Origin: Entoloma clypeatum
Lineage: Eukaryota > Basidiomycota > Agaricomycetes > Agaricales > Entolomataceae
Length of the DNA stretch: 64,000 bases
Direction of reading: 5' to 3'
Assembly (NCBI GenBank): GCA_963565915.1
Contig: OY751490.1
Span: forward strand, 2,976,001 to 3,040,000
In this document: piece after piece, positions 54,363 to 64,000 of the stretch
How the letters are laid out: the number at the start of each line of letters is the position of its first letter
How positions within the stretch are numbered: position 1 is the first letter of the stretch
Position numbers and translations under genes: made by a program
The notes under the pieces: model-generated
Told to the model about the DNA's origin: nothing
What the model saw: only the letters and a program-made list of their open reading frames with translations
Databases searched by the model: none

Positions 54363-56250
54363 CGGGTGCCACTGGTGTTCTGGGTGACGATAAGGGAGAA
54401 CGAGAATATATTCTGCAGTTTAAATGGGTCCAAAAAGATCTCGGCGAATATGATCTTGAGCACTGGTTTTCAGATAGGGCCAGGGTGACGCACTCGATAT
54501 AGGCAACACGTGGACCCTCACCTCGAGGCAGGCGCGTGTCGACCAGGCGCCATCAACGCGACGCGTCAGTCACGAGCCGCAGTCGTGCCAATGAGAGCTG
54601 CCCGTACACCGCATTTGTGCGATCGCGAACTCGAGGAGGTATTGCTGCTTGAATTTCAACTGGTGCGCATTACTTGGGATAACCCTGATCTGAAGTTTGC
54701 CGCTGTGTGGCGCGTTGCTATGTTGAGTCAAGTGACCAAATTGTTCGTAAGTATGTACACAAACTTCCGACCCTTACATTGATCCTCGACATTGACTCCT
54801 TATTTGACCCGTTTCTCCACTGTCTCTCCCGTTTCTCTACTGTCTGCTACAGTCTTGCCACTCTTCATCTCAATGTGGTCAATTTCGTTGGGAAAAGTCG
54901 TCTGCGTGGCAGTGTTCCTGTGGATCAAAGTTCCCCGGTTTCCCATGGTCCATCCCTCTGCGAATTGGGTTTGATTCGATGATACCGGGACCTTTTTACG
55001 GCTAAATTGCGAGACGAATATACTCCAATCCGGCCTGTCTTGCCAACAGCCTGGACATGCAGTGTCCCTTCTGTGTGCCCTCTAACGTCGTGGAACTCTT
55101 GTCCACGTCGGCTTGATGACGCTAGTTAGGACTGCGAAAGTGGCCCGCATTAAATACATCGATAACCTTGTCCGGCTCTGCTTCCGGGCTTATCAAGGCC
55201 AAGCGCTGGATGGTGTCCACCATCTGTCAGGATCACTGTGAGTTTGCGTTATATCGTCCGCATCGGAGATTCTCCTTTATTCATAGTCAGGATCGTCGAC
55301 TGTTATACAGTATCGCCCTGTACAGATCCAAACAGCTCTCATTCATGTCAAATTGGATGAAAGCATTCTTTGATTTCAACTCCACTTCCACGGTACAGAT
55401 ATTGTGGACGAAACCTCGGATATCCAGATCTATAGAACCAATTGCAGGGAGTACTGCGGGAGGGTTCCATGTGATGTCGGAGTCGAGCGAGACGTGACAA
55501 CGTCGAGGCGGCGGTTACCCAACAGACAGACACTCCTGACAGTGATGGGGGTTTCTCAAGAAAAACTTTGCCTAGAAAGAGGATAGATATTTCTTTCCAA
55601 AGGAGAAACGGCCAAAAGAAAAGCTTAACCTCTTTCTTGGCAAGCTTTTCTCGAGGGAAGACTCCCCATTGTCAGAAGTGAAAGTCCTATGATACCGAGT
55701 CGAATCTGTTCTATTTCCTGCCAGTGAGCTTTTATCGACTTCGTTTTAGAACTTTTTGTCCCTGTCCGCAGAGGGCACTGTCAAGGATAAGGTAGCAACC
55801 TATCAGTCGCCACCCCAGCAGATCGGCTATGGCCATTGTGGGCCCTGGCCAAGCCCTGGCTGTATACTCTCCTGACACATCCTTACCCCTCCCCACCTCT
55901 TGGTCGTTCAAGTGTATCCTACGGCGACCATAGGTAAATCCAGAGATTTCCTGATAGCGCAAGAATTTACTGGACGATAGAGTCTCGCACGAAAGACAGA
56001 CTGGCAAACTTGAACGGTACGATGAAGAAGAGTGATCATTACATGACAAATATGGTAAAAAGATTCGGGTTAATCGACTCGTAGCGAGAGAAGGGATTCA
56101 GGGCTACATGCTACATCTCAGTCAAAGGTAAGTCCTTGGTGTAAAGGGGACATATGCGAAAAGCACGACAACACAGAAAATATAGAGACTGGGTATCCTT
56201 GGAATGAGTCATGCTCGGTATGATCTCGCCCAGTCAGATTTGGGTGAAGA
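54363..56250. other. Intergenic between the two C2H2 genes; contains a hairpin
   Basis: No gene recognised. Plus-strand ORFs at 54363-54782 (for example EREYILQFKWVQKDLGEYDL; LLLEFQLVRITWDNPDLKFA) have fair composition but no consistent exon structure. A long imperfect inverted repeat lies at 55531-55680. Confidence 0.4.
55531..55680. repeat. Imperfect inverted repeat forming a long hairpin
   Basis: Arms 55531-55582 and 55629-55680 (52 nt each), with a spacer of about 46 nt. One arm begins CACTCCTGACAGTG and ends CTAGAAAGAGG; the complement of the other begins CACTTCTGACAATG and ends CCAAGAAAGAGG. Roughly 40 of 52 positions match. It could be a small MITE or a small-RNA precursor. Confidence 0.65.
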
Positions 56251-57546
56251 CTAATTCTTGAGCGGTCGAGACAGCGGCCAATACAACTTCTTACTGGAAC
56301 GGGAGCTGAGGCATTTCACGCTCCTCTGATGGCGCCTCATTACGCTCCGCGTCCCGAATGACTTATGGCAGACATTGCACGAAAACCGTTTCAAACCATT
56401 GTGCGCGGCGATGTGATCTGTGCAAAGTGCAACGTCACCCTTCGATACAAATAACAAGAAGAAGTCGCTCACTGTTCAAGTTATCTTTGCTTGTGAGAAA
56501 GTTTCCACACAATGTACATTCGAACGCAGCCTTTTTCCGCCGCCTCTTCGCCGCCGCTCGCAGTACAGCGTCAGAGGCAATCGTCGCCCGAGGGATATTG
56601 TCCATCGATGAAAGTTCATCGCCTTCAGTGGTGATGGGGAATGGGTTCAAGGATGGAGACGGCGACGACTCGCAATGTGGATCCAAGTCACTGTCACTAG
56701 GGATCGCAGTTGAGCCCGAGACGATCGACGTATCCCGATAGCATGAATGAGGCCATATTTCTGGGGCTGACTCGGAATGGATGCGACGGTGCTGTTGAAT
56801 GGAGTCAACATTTGGCGAGTCACCGCCATCTGAGTGACTATGGCGACTATTACCCAAAAAGTGTTCTGCAAGTGGCAAAGACGATTCTGCGAGAGGCCAT
56901 CGAGGGATCGGGGCCCATATGGTCATGTTTCTCGCATGCATATGATCGACCGGGTCATCTGTGGCGCATTCTTTATCGTCGAACTGCAATCTAGGCTGGA
57001 GCCCCTCAAATAAATCCTGTGGAAACCCAGATAAAGGGGATGGAACGGAATGACCTGAACCGCTCCCAAGGAGAAGGCCCCTTGCATTCACTTCTTGGGG
57101 AGATTCAGGAGAGATGTAGAGGAACTCAGGCTGCCAGGCGGCCGCGAACAATTCTTCCGAATTCGCAAGCGAATGCGTGGGCGAGTATGAGTAATCTGTA
57201 TCATCTACTGAACACTCTTCAAGAGCACCAGTAAGCGGAGAGAGGGAAAGGTTCGGTGAAAAGGAAAAAGCTGAAGGGGAATATTCTGGAGAAAAGTCTA
57301 TTGGTGAGTTGAGGGATGTCGAGGGAGAACCGTATTCTTCATCATAGACAAGTTGACCGCGTGTAATGGGCGCTTCTGCTGCAGGAAGCTTGAATTTCGA
57401 GGAGGTGTCGTTCTAGTCATCCATGACTGACCTTGGTAACTAGTCATCCAATACGGATATACCTGAACATACGGAGGCCCAGAAAACGTGGAAGGGATTG
57501 GAGGGGGTGCGACATGAATGAGGGTAATCGGGACCTCATCGTCCAT
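56251..57546 (-). CDS. C2H2 zinc-finger protein, copy 2
   Basis: At least three exons. MDDEVPITLIHVAPPPIPST starts at 57546; the frame is open further upstream to about 57675 without an ATG, so a 5' exon may be missing. An intron after MTSYQ (about 57452-57400) joins to AEAPITRGQLVYDEEYGSPS. A Ser/Pro-rich domain follows (FLYISPESPQEVNARGLLLG; PHCESSPSPSLNPFPITTEG), then a basic AAAKRRRKKAAF. Finger 1, CTLCGNFLTSKDNLNNHIAAH, is split by an intron at the same codon and phase as in copy 1. Finger 2 is CNVCHKSFGTRSVMRRHQRSVKC. Stop at 56251. Likely a paralogue of the 52765-54362 gene. Confidence 0.68.
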
Positions 57547-60500
57547 GGCGATGGATGAGGTGAGGTCAAGATTCAAGTTTATAAATGTGTCTGGAGGCTG
57601 TGTTCCCGAGTCTTTGGCTGTGTCGTCACGGAGAACATGCCACCTGGAAAGCAAGGTAGGATGGAACGCCTGCACGGGCAGGCCACGATGGCGGAGTAAT
57701 CGCGCAGGGGTAGCGGGTCAATCAGTCTGACAAAATGGTCATGATGAAACTTAGAAGTGGGTGAGTTCAGGCAGAGAGAAGGAGAATCCGCGTGGGGGTG
57801 GAGGAAGAAAGGTTGGTTTTATCACCTGTCCCTGATCGAGCCTTGTATGACTAGCCAGATTTGGCGGCCTCTTACGGTCACCCACAACTTACTTCTAGTA
57901 ATTTACAACACTGAATCGCAACCCAGTTTCGCAATTTCGCCCTCCACACATCGCCCTGCTGGCCTCGTGGTACGAACTACGAGTAAAGGGTTGGGGGATG
58001 GACCGTAGTCATTCGGGATCTTGTCAGCACATTCCCGGTTCTGGTAACTTACCCGCGTCGAACCCGGGCCCCCCAATAGGAATAAAGCATTTATTATCTC
58101 CAGAAAGACTGAACCCTAGAGCCACGCGCCATTGTATTCAACGATGGAGAGGAAGAGGGGTCCTTTTGTCCATAGGTTTGAACCACACATTTAGGCGTCC
58201 GCGATGGCCGCTAATTACCACAATATCCACCTGCTGCATGCCAGTGCAACGTTACCAATTTTTCCCGGTTTCCGCCTTTCCATCCCGAGCCTTTGTATTT
58301 CCACACGCTTCAAGGATCTCAGCCGGGACCCTCAATTAAATTAGCAGTTTTTTCGGCTGAAAAAGGCGTCACATCTTTATGTTTAGCTGTACCTTGCTCT
58401 CCCTTTCCAAATCACACGTCTCCCCATATGTAACAAGCGCAAGTGAAGAAAATTTGGAACCCCCGGCCCGTGACCATGCATGAAGGGGACTGTTTGGGGT
58501 GATGCGTCTGTCGTTGGAGGTGATCCGTACCAATTGGAGGTCACCCAGAAAAAAGGAGCGTGTCCCTGTGTGGCCCGTGGGTGGTGGTGCAGATGTTGTG
58601 CATGAGTTGAGTAGGAGGCTAGTTATCCGTATCGTCAGGCTGTGGGGAAAGCTCGTTTTGGACCCACACGCGCGCGTACTTGCAATGAGGCCATCGCGGA
58701 GTTTCGGGGTCGGGGTTTGCTTCCTGCCTACTACGTGCTTGAATAATTCCACAGGTAGAGCGATGTCACCCAGTCAATTGGAACGTTACGTAGGTCCATG
58801 AAAAGCATTGTCTGATATCGATATATTCCAACAAGCGCCTACAGCGACGTTGCATTTTGCAAAGGAATTCAAATATGTGTGATCTTGTCGTCAACTGCAG
58901 TGGAGTGAGTGATATACGCGTTTTACCAATGGGAATCGCTTTATAATAACGTATGAAAGCATCTTCTAAGAAGCCACGTGTATGCGGATCCTTAACCAAA
59001 TCAGCTTGCGAGTACCTGGTCCCACTGCCTCCGAAAAAGTGGGGCGATTCGAAATTTCAAGTATCTATCCTCCGTTGATGTCGGTTTCTTCAGGACATAT
59101 GTAAGGGAGACTGATAACAACCCTGGCCCTCGTGGTGACAGGAATGGCTTGGGTTTAAAATGATTCGGCGGTGAATCTGACCGCCGTTGGAGGAGGATAA
59201 AATGAGATTTACCTGACGAAGATGTCTAGGAAAAACATTAGCTCCAAATTCGCGACCGACCTTGTGTAATTTCCCGTAGTCAGGCTAACCAATGAGTCTT
59301 TTTGCGAATTTAGGGAGGACGACACTCATGCAGTCTGATTTGACGCCTGACCTCGATCCCATTGCGCAACAGGCTTCGTGACGATAGAGGTTTCGACATT
59401 TCGATATACGATGCTAACATGCAGATGACATGATTATGGAAATTCCCCCTCGATGGACGTTGGAATATGAACTCCAGTTGCACGCATTCCAGAAATTCAC
59501 AAGTTGAAATCTTCCTTACACGTCAGCCAATTTCGAACGGAAAAATAATGAGGGCGTTACTATGATTTGGTTGACGGGTGCGACCCAGAACGACTGCTCG
59601 GGACGAGCACATACGAGCCTTGATCTATATGCTTGTGCCTTTGATACAAACCGACAGATAACATGAAGGGGCGAATACGACATCAAAAGGGTACATATAA
59701 AGCGAAGAGCATCTGCATGTGGAGATAGGAGGTGTTCCGGTGATGGAGAGCAGGAGATAGACGGGAGAAAGACACTAGGATTGCCATCGGAATGTAGTGA
59801 TGCTGAAGATGTTGAACTCGATTCAGCGGTGAGTTCCGAGGGGGTAATCATGGAGCCTGAGCCCCTGACATCTGGTGAAGGACGAGCGGGGGAGCGATGA
59901 CAAGACGGAACCAGGCGATGAGAACAACGATGTTGATATTTGTTCATCCCTTTCCTGCGAGAAAGCCAAGGCAGTAGTAAGTAGTTGACGTCTATCAGCA
60001 TGTGGGGTCGTGTGGGTGGGCATGGGCGTCAATGTTATATGATGTATCCGATCGATCGTGTTCAGATAAAGGCGGGTCATCTTTTCTCAGTGGGCGTCGA
60101 CAAGTTTTTTTTGGGCCTTAGGTCCAAGAAGCTGTTCAGAGGCACTCCCAAGCTGTCGATAGGCGAGCGCGATGGAAGTGATGCTTGGATGCACAGGTGG
60201 GATGCGTCGGCGAGGAAGGTCCGGATAGCATAACCATGTGGACCCGGATGCTGAACAACAAGGAAGACGGATCGCGCAACTTGAAGCTTTCATACATATC
60301 CGTTTCGAGTATGGAGCAGGACTGCAGCTGCGGTAGTACTTGCTCAATACATACCCAGTCCTGAAGGAAACGGAAGCCCGAACTTCAAGTTCCTTATAAA
60401 TCAGAGGTGAGATCGCCGACTTGACCCACTGTCGTACATATGGCACTGGGTCAAGCGATGCTCATACCGCTATCATAAGTTTTATCGTGGGCAGTGACAA

Positions 60501-61119
60501 TAAGTAATGGGTCTCAACTTGAACATTCTTGAACATACTTTAATGATTGATCCGATCAGCATCGATTCAATGGAGGACTATTCGGGGTTTCGGAATTTCT
60601 TCCAGAGGACTACTGCCAGTGCGAGTACATGTCTGTGGAGGTCTGGGGGCACTTGGGAGGGGCACTGAGGATGCAGTAACGGTGACGGTGGACAGACCGG
60701 ACAATTTTGTCGGGGCGTGTGAACAAGTCCGACTTTGTGCAAGGCTTCCAGTCCCCGCCGACCCTGGGTGTCGGAAATTGGAATCTGTCATTCTACATGC
60801 AAAAAGACAGCGGTAGGCAACTTGAAGAGTCAAGACTCTCGGACTCTCTGTCAATGTAGCTCATTTGGTTGGTTATTTGAATCTAACCGTAGACGACAGT
60901 CGGTCCGAAATGCGTTTGAAGATGATGCCAAAAAGATGCAATACATTTCCCTTGCTTTTCTCAACATCCGAGTGACCGTACCGGTACCATTACTCGGCTG
61001 AGAATATCTCTTCGGTTCGATTTTCCAACACTCACAGTACTCCTACCTTTCTTACTTTCGTGACGCCAGTGTGCTTGCTGGTACCCAACGCTCTCTATAT
61101 ACCACATTCCTTTTGGGCA
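57547..61119. other. 3.5-kb region without a recognised gene
   Basis: Short ORFs occur on both strands (for example minus 59516-60001, with a Ser-rich segment MITPSELTAESSSTSSASLH, and minus 60567-60854). None has a motif or a convincing splice pattern. The Ser-rich ORF could be a fragment of another regulator, but I cannot support it. Confidence 0.35.
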
Positions 61120-62249
61120 ATGCTCTTCAAACTTTTGTCTGTGCTGATACTCAGTGTATCGTCCGTGCTAGCGGCGACTCCTACTGTGACAGCGCGGGGA
61201 AACCCTTTCAATCCTCCTTCAGTGTTGCACACTCGCTACCATCCAATTTCTCAACTCGATGCCCGCGGTCTTACAAACGCCAAAAGATTGGCAGCCGGTC
61301 TTCCCTTGCTTCCCCCTCGAAGACGCCACCAGTCAGGCAGGTTATTTTTCAACACTCACATTTATTTGACCATTTATTGGATACAAAACAGGCCCATATA
61401 AGCCCAAGCCTTCAGGAACACCTGGTCAATGCACCGACGGTCACCTCGAGGTCCGGGATGAGACTGGCAAGTGCGTAGGCTACGTCCGCAACACTGTGAA
61501 CAGCTACGGTGAATATGGCCTGACCAATGACGATCACGAGCGCCTCGTTGTTTCCATTGATTTGGAAGCTGCCAAGTCCGGCGCATGTGATGTCAAGACC
61601 AAGGTGTGCTTCTCGACTATCGGTATATTGCTTGTCCTCAAGTCTTTTAAAACAGAATGGGCCCGATAACAACCTTCCCTTCTTTGGCGGTATCACCGGT
61701 TATTCCTCTGACTGTAGCTGCAGCAATCTCAAACAGAGCTCTCATAAGTAACATAGGTTCCTGATCCTAATACTTGCGGAACTAACTGGCACCGTCAGCT
61801 ATGCATATATCGGAGCAACTGTACAGACGTCTCCCCGGGCTCCCGGTTTCCATGGTGGAAACTCATTCACCTCGAAAACAAAAGTAGCTAGGACAGTTCA
61901 GAGCGCTATAGTCAGTGTGATTTGTGAGACTGTTGGCCTCTATTCACCTTGAAACGACAGTTCAAATATGACAATGCCACCTCCTGCCTAACACCTCAAT
62001 GGATCAACGAGGACGGGAGTGCTCCTGGGACACACTTGGGATATACACACGGTTAGGAAACATCTGGCCATGGTTGCGATATATTTTTCACCTATCACCT
62101 TTAGATTCGCTCGTTCTTGCCGGTGATAAAGGTTCCTTTGCAAGCTTTATCGGATTGACGACAACATGGGTGGTACGTTGTCTGTGTCCTTTGTCTGTTG
62201 CACCACGTACTCACGGAGCTATCAGTCCCTTCATTTCGTCGTACTTTAA
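61120..62249 (+). CDS. Secreted protein of a mushroom-typical family
   Basis: ATG 61120 opens a signal peptide, MLFKLLSVLILSVSSVLA. The mature part has the lineage-typical segment DARGLTNAKRLAAGLPLLPP followed by RRRH, then GHLEVRDETGKCVGYVRNTV, NSYGEYGLTNDDHERLVVSI and DNNLPFFGGITGYSSDCSCS. It continues through YAYIGATVQTSPRAPGFHGG, CLTPQWINEDGS, DSLVLAGDKGSFASFIGLTT and TWSLHFVVL before TAA at 62249. At least six introns of about 50 bp are needed. The first (61337-61391) appears to use a GC donor. I know the pattern from basidiomycete proteomes but no function. The exons from about 61740 are less certain. Confidence 0.7.
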
Positions 62250-62504
62250 CCCCACATTCGTTAGGCGTACTTGCCTAGTGTTTCATCCTCATGTGGACTT
62301 GTTTGATCATTATTTATTGTGGATCGCATGATCTATGGACGGACTCCTTCACGTACTTATATATTTGTTATGTTGAATTTTCCTTTTAATCTGGGTTGAT
62401 AATTAGTACATCGGTTGTACGGTTTAAAAATGCAACATTAATGTCGCGCGTTGTTTGGCCAGATCCCTAATAAGAAGCGAGCTGACACGGGCTTTTACAC
62501 CAAA

Positions 62505-64000
62505 ATGTCGCGCAACCTTCATACATCGTCGAGTCGCCCTTCCTTGAAAACTCCTACCACTCCCGTAAAGGCGCGCATAGCTGCGCCCACCACTCCAGCA
62601 AGGATCCGCACTCAATCTACGAAATCAACCACATCCTCCAAAGCTCCTTCTCATGCAACTGCACCAGCTCAAGATTCTGCACCCCCACCCCTCAGTATAA
62701 AGGAAGCCATTGCGCTGCGAAGGGCAGAAGCAAAGAAAGCTCAAGAAAGGGTGAAACGGAAGGATTCCGCCTCTATGGAAGACGCGTCTCCTTCGCCACC
62801 TCACAAGCCAGAGGAGGATGACATCCTGGGTCGCTTACCGGTGCGGGAAACTATCGAACGTGCGAGAAGCACAGGTAAGCACGAGTTTCTTCGGGTAGTC
62901 TTTGGCTGAGCTCAATGGAAAGGTCGTCACCGACCATCAAGGTAATCTCAATCTAGCGACCAGATCTTTACCCTGCATCCCTTCCGCTCTCTTCGAGATA
63001 CATCTTGGTATCACGCCTGTCCCTCTCAAGTCAGTGCCCCATGAACCGGCCCTACCGGCCTCAGCACCAGCAGATGTTCCTCGACGAGGCAAGAGAGACG
63101 CGCCAGCATGGTTTGAAGCACAAGATCTACAGGTTTTGAAGGTCTGGAATAATGAGATTGAAGAGATCCAGCATGAGATTTCGTTGTTCGGTTCCCTCAA
63201 GGTCGTTGATGTGAGATCATGTTTATGAGCTATACCAAAGATTACGCTTATTCCCCCATTAGTTGCATACGAATAGGCTGGCGTCTCTGCCCGCAACCTT
63301 TGCAGATCTCGCCGCCCTCACGACACTGGACTTATCCCACAACTGCTTGACGTCGCTCCCCGCCAACATCTTCGCTCTCCCGGACCTATCGAACCTGAAC
63401 ATATCGCATAATTCACTCTCGACGCTTCCTTTCAATGCACCATTCGCATCCAGCACTAATGGCGCCAAGAAACAGATGACTGGCGGAAGCTTTTTTACTC
63501 CTACAATCACTCGTGCCACCTCACCACTACCGCGTCTTCTTTTCCTTGACGCGTCGCACAACAAGATATCGGCCAAGTCCATCGACCTTCAGATTCCAAA
63601 GACTCTCATCAAAATGGATCTGTCGGCGAACCCTCTGGGAGTCGATGGGCCTGAATGTCGCTCTCTGCTCCAGGTCCTTGGTAGTCTGCCGAAACTGAAA
63701 GACCTCCGTTTCGAAAGTGCAGATATCAGTGACGACGTCTTCCCGCCGACCTTGTTTCCATCGTCGCCGTTTCCGAATCTTCGTGTACTCGATTTAGGAC
63801 AGACGAAAGTTACTCCAGGAGCTGTGAAAGAAGCGTTGAGTGCGATGAAGCAAAGACTTGATTTTGACGTGACGACAGAAGATCCTGCGGAAGGGGTTGC
63901 ATGTATCATTGTTGGGAAAAGGATTATCAAAGAAGCATGGGAAATCGAACTTGAGCGGCGAGAGAAGACGCGAAAAGCCAATCTTGCCGACTTCGATGAC
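62505..64000 (+). CDS. Leucine-rich-repeat protein; runs off the window end
   Basis: ATG 62505 (MSRNLHTSSSRPSLKTPTTP) starts a low-complexity Thr/Pro/Ser region with a charged helix (AIALRRAEAKKAQERVKRKD). Introns: 62875-62941 (phase 1, joining STG to NLNLATRSLPCIP) and about 63211-63262 (phase 0, joining KVVD to LHTNRLASLP). Repeats: LNLATRSLPCIPSALFEIHL, LQVLKVWNNEIEEIQHEISL, LKVVDLHTNRLASLPATFAD, LTTLDLSHNCLTSLPANIFA, LSNLNISHNSLSTLPFNAPF, LLFLDASHNKISAKSIDLQI, LIKMDLSANPLGVDGPECRS and LRVLDLGQTKVTPGAVKEAL. A charged helix (WEIELERREKTRKANLADFD) reaches the window end. It resembles LRRC40/plant Ras-group-type LRR proteins, cytosolic scaffolds of uncertain role. Confidence 0.8.

Noticed and set aside
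54271..54782. A plus-strand gene opposite the 5' end of C2H2 copy 1
   Set aside because: Two short ORFs without a joining splice pattern; the first overlaps the well-supported exon 1 of the minus-strand gene.
58369..58801. Overlapping plus and minus ORFs of about 100-127 codons
   Set aside because: No motif, no Kozak-like context, no introns, and both strands equally open.

Overview
The window looks like the genome of an agaricomycete basidiomycete. Genes carry many introns of about 45-80 bp. The window holds a Crz1-like calcineurin-pathway zinc-finger gene, an F-box gene of a mushroom-typical kind and a lineage-typical secreted-protein gene. It also holds chromodomain Ty3/gypsy retrotransposons, APE-type LINEs and hAT-like elements with TAG-type termini. 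No database search was possible, so every assignment rests on motifs read by eye.

Left gene block (1-7061): the 5' part of a nucleolar MIF4G gene (SGD1/NOM1, minus), an ADP-ribose Nudix hydrolase (plus), a nicotinamide riboside kinase (plus), a small unrecognised minus-strand ORF pair and a DUF1295-type membrane protein (minus). Right gene block (46365-64000): a tRNA-Arg(CCT) gene with an intron, an F-box gene, a CRZ1-like transcription factor, two related C2H2 zinc-finger genes on the minus strand, a secreted protein with a possible GC-AG intron, and a leucine-rich-repeat gene running off the end.

Between them lies about 39 kb of mobile DNA that can be taken apart exactly from target-site duplications (TSDs). 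Three LINEs lie in one orientation (minus), stacked head to tail at copies of one short target motif (7064-7077, 30414-30429, 44592-44607). LINE1 (7079-30413) is interrupted by a hAT-like element that itself holds a second hAT-like element, by a third TIR element, and by gypsy elements A (16418-22988) and B (24308-30393). LINE2 (30430-44591) is a 5'-truncated copy carrying gypsy C (30461-43525), and gypsy D (37231-43503) sits inside the 3' LTR of C. LINE3 (44608-46276) is a short ORF1-only element whose 5' end lies about 90 bp from the tRNA gene.

All four gypsy elements have a primer-binding site complementary to 10-11 nt of their own LTR, placed about 30 nt downstream of a TATA-like box in at least three of them. 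This is the arrangement of Tf1/sushi-type self-priming. None is fully intact: stops, frameshifts and active-site changes (both visible RT aspartates in B, the protease DSG in D) have disabled the pol genes. Elements A and C carry extra ORFs after pol. The hAT-like elements contain arrays of a shared 20-bp minisatellite.
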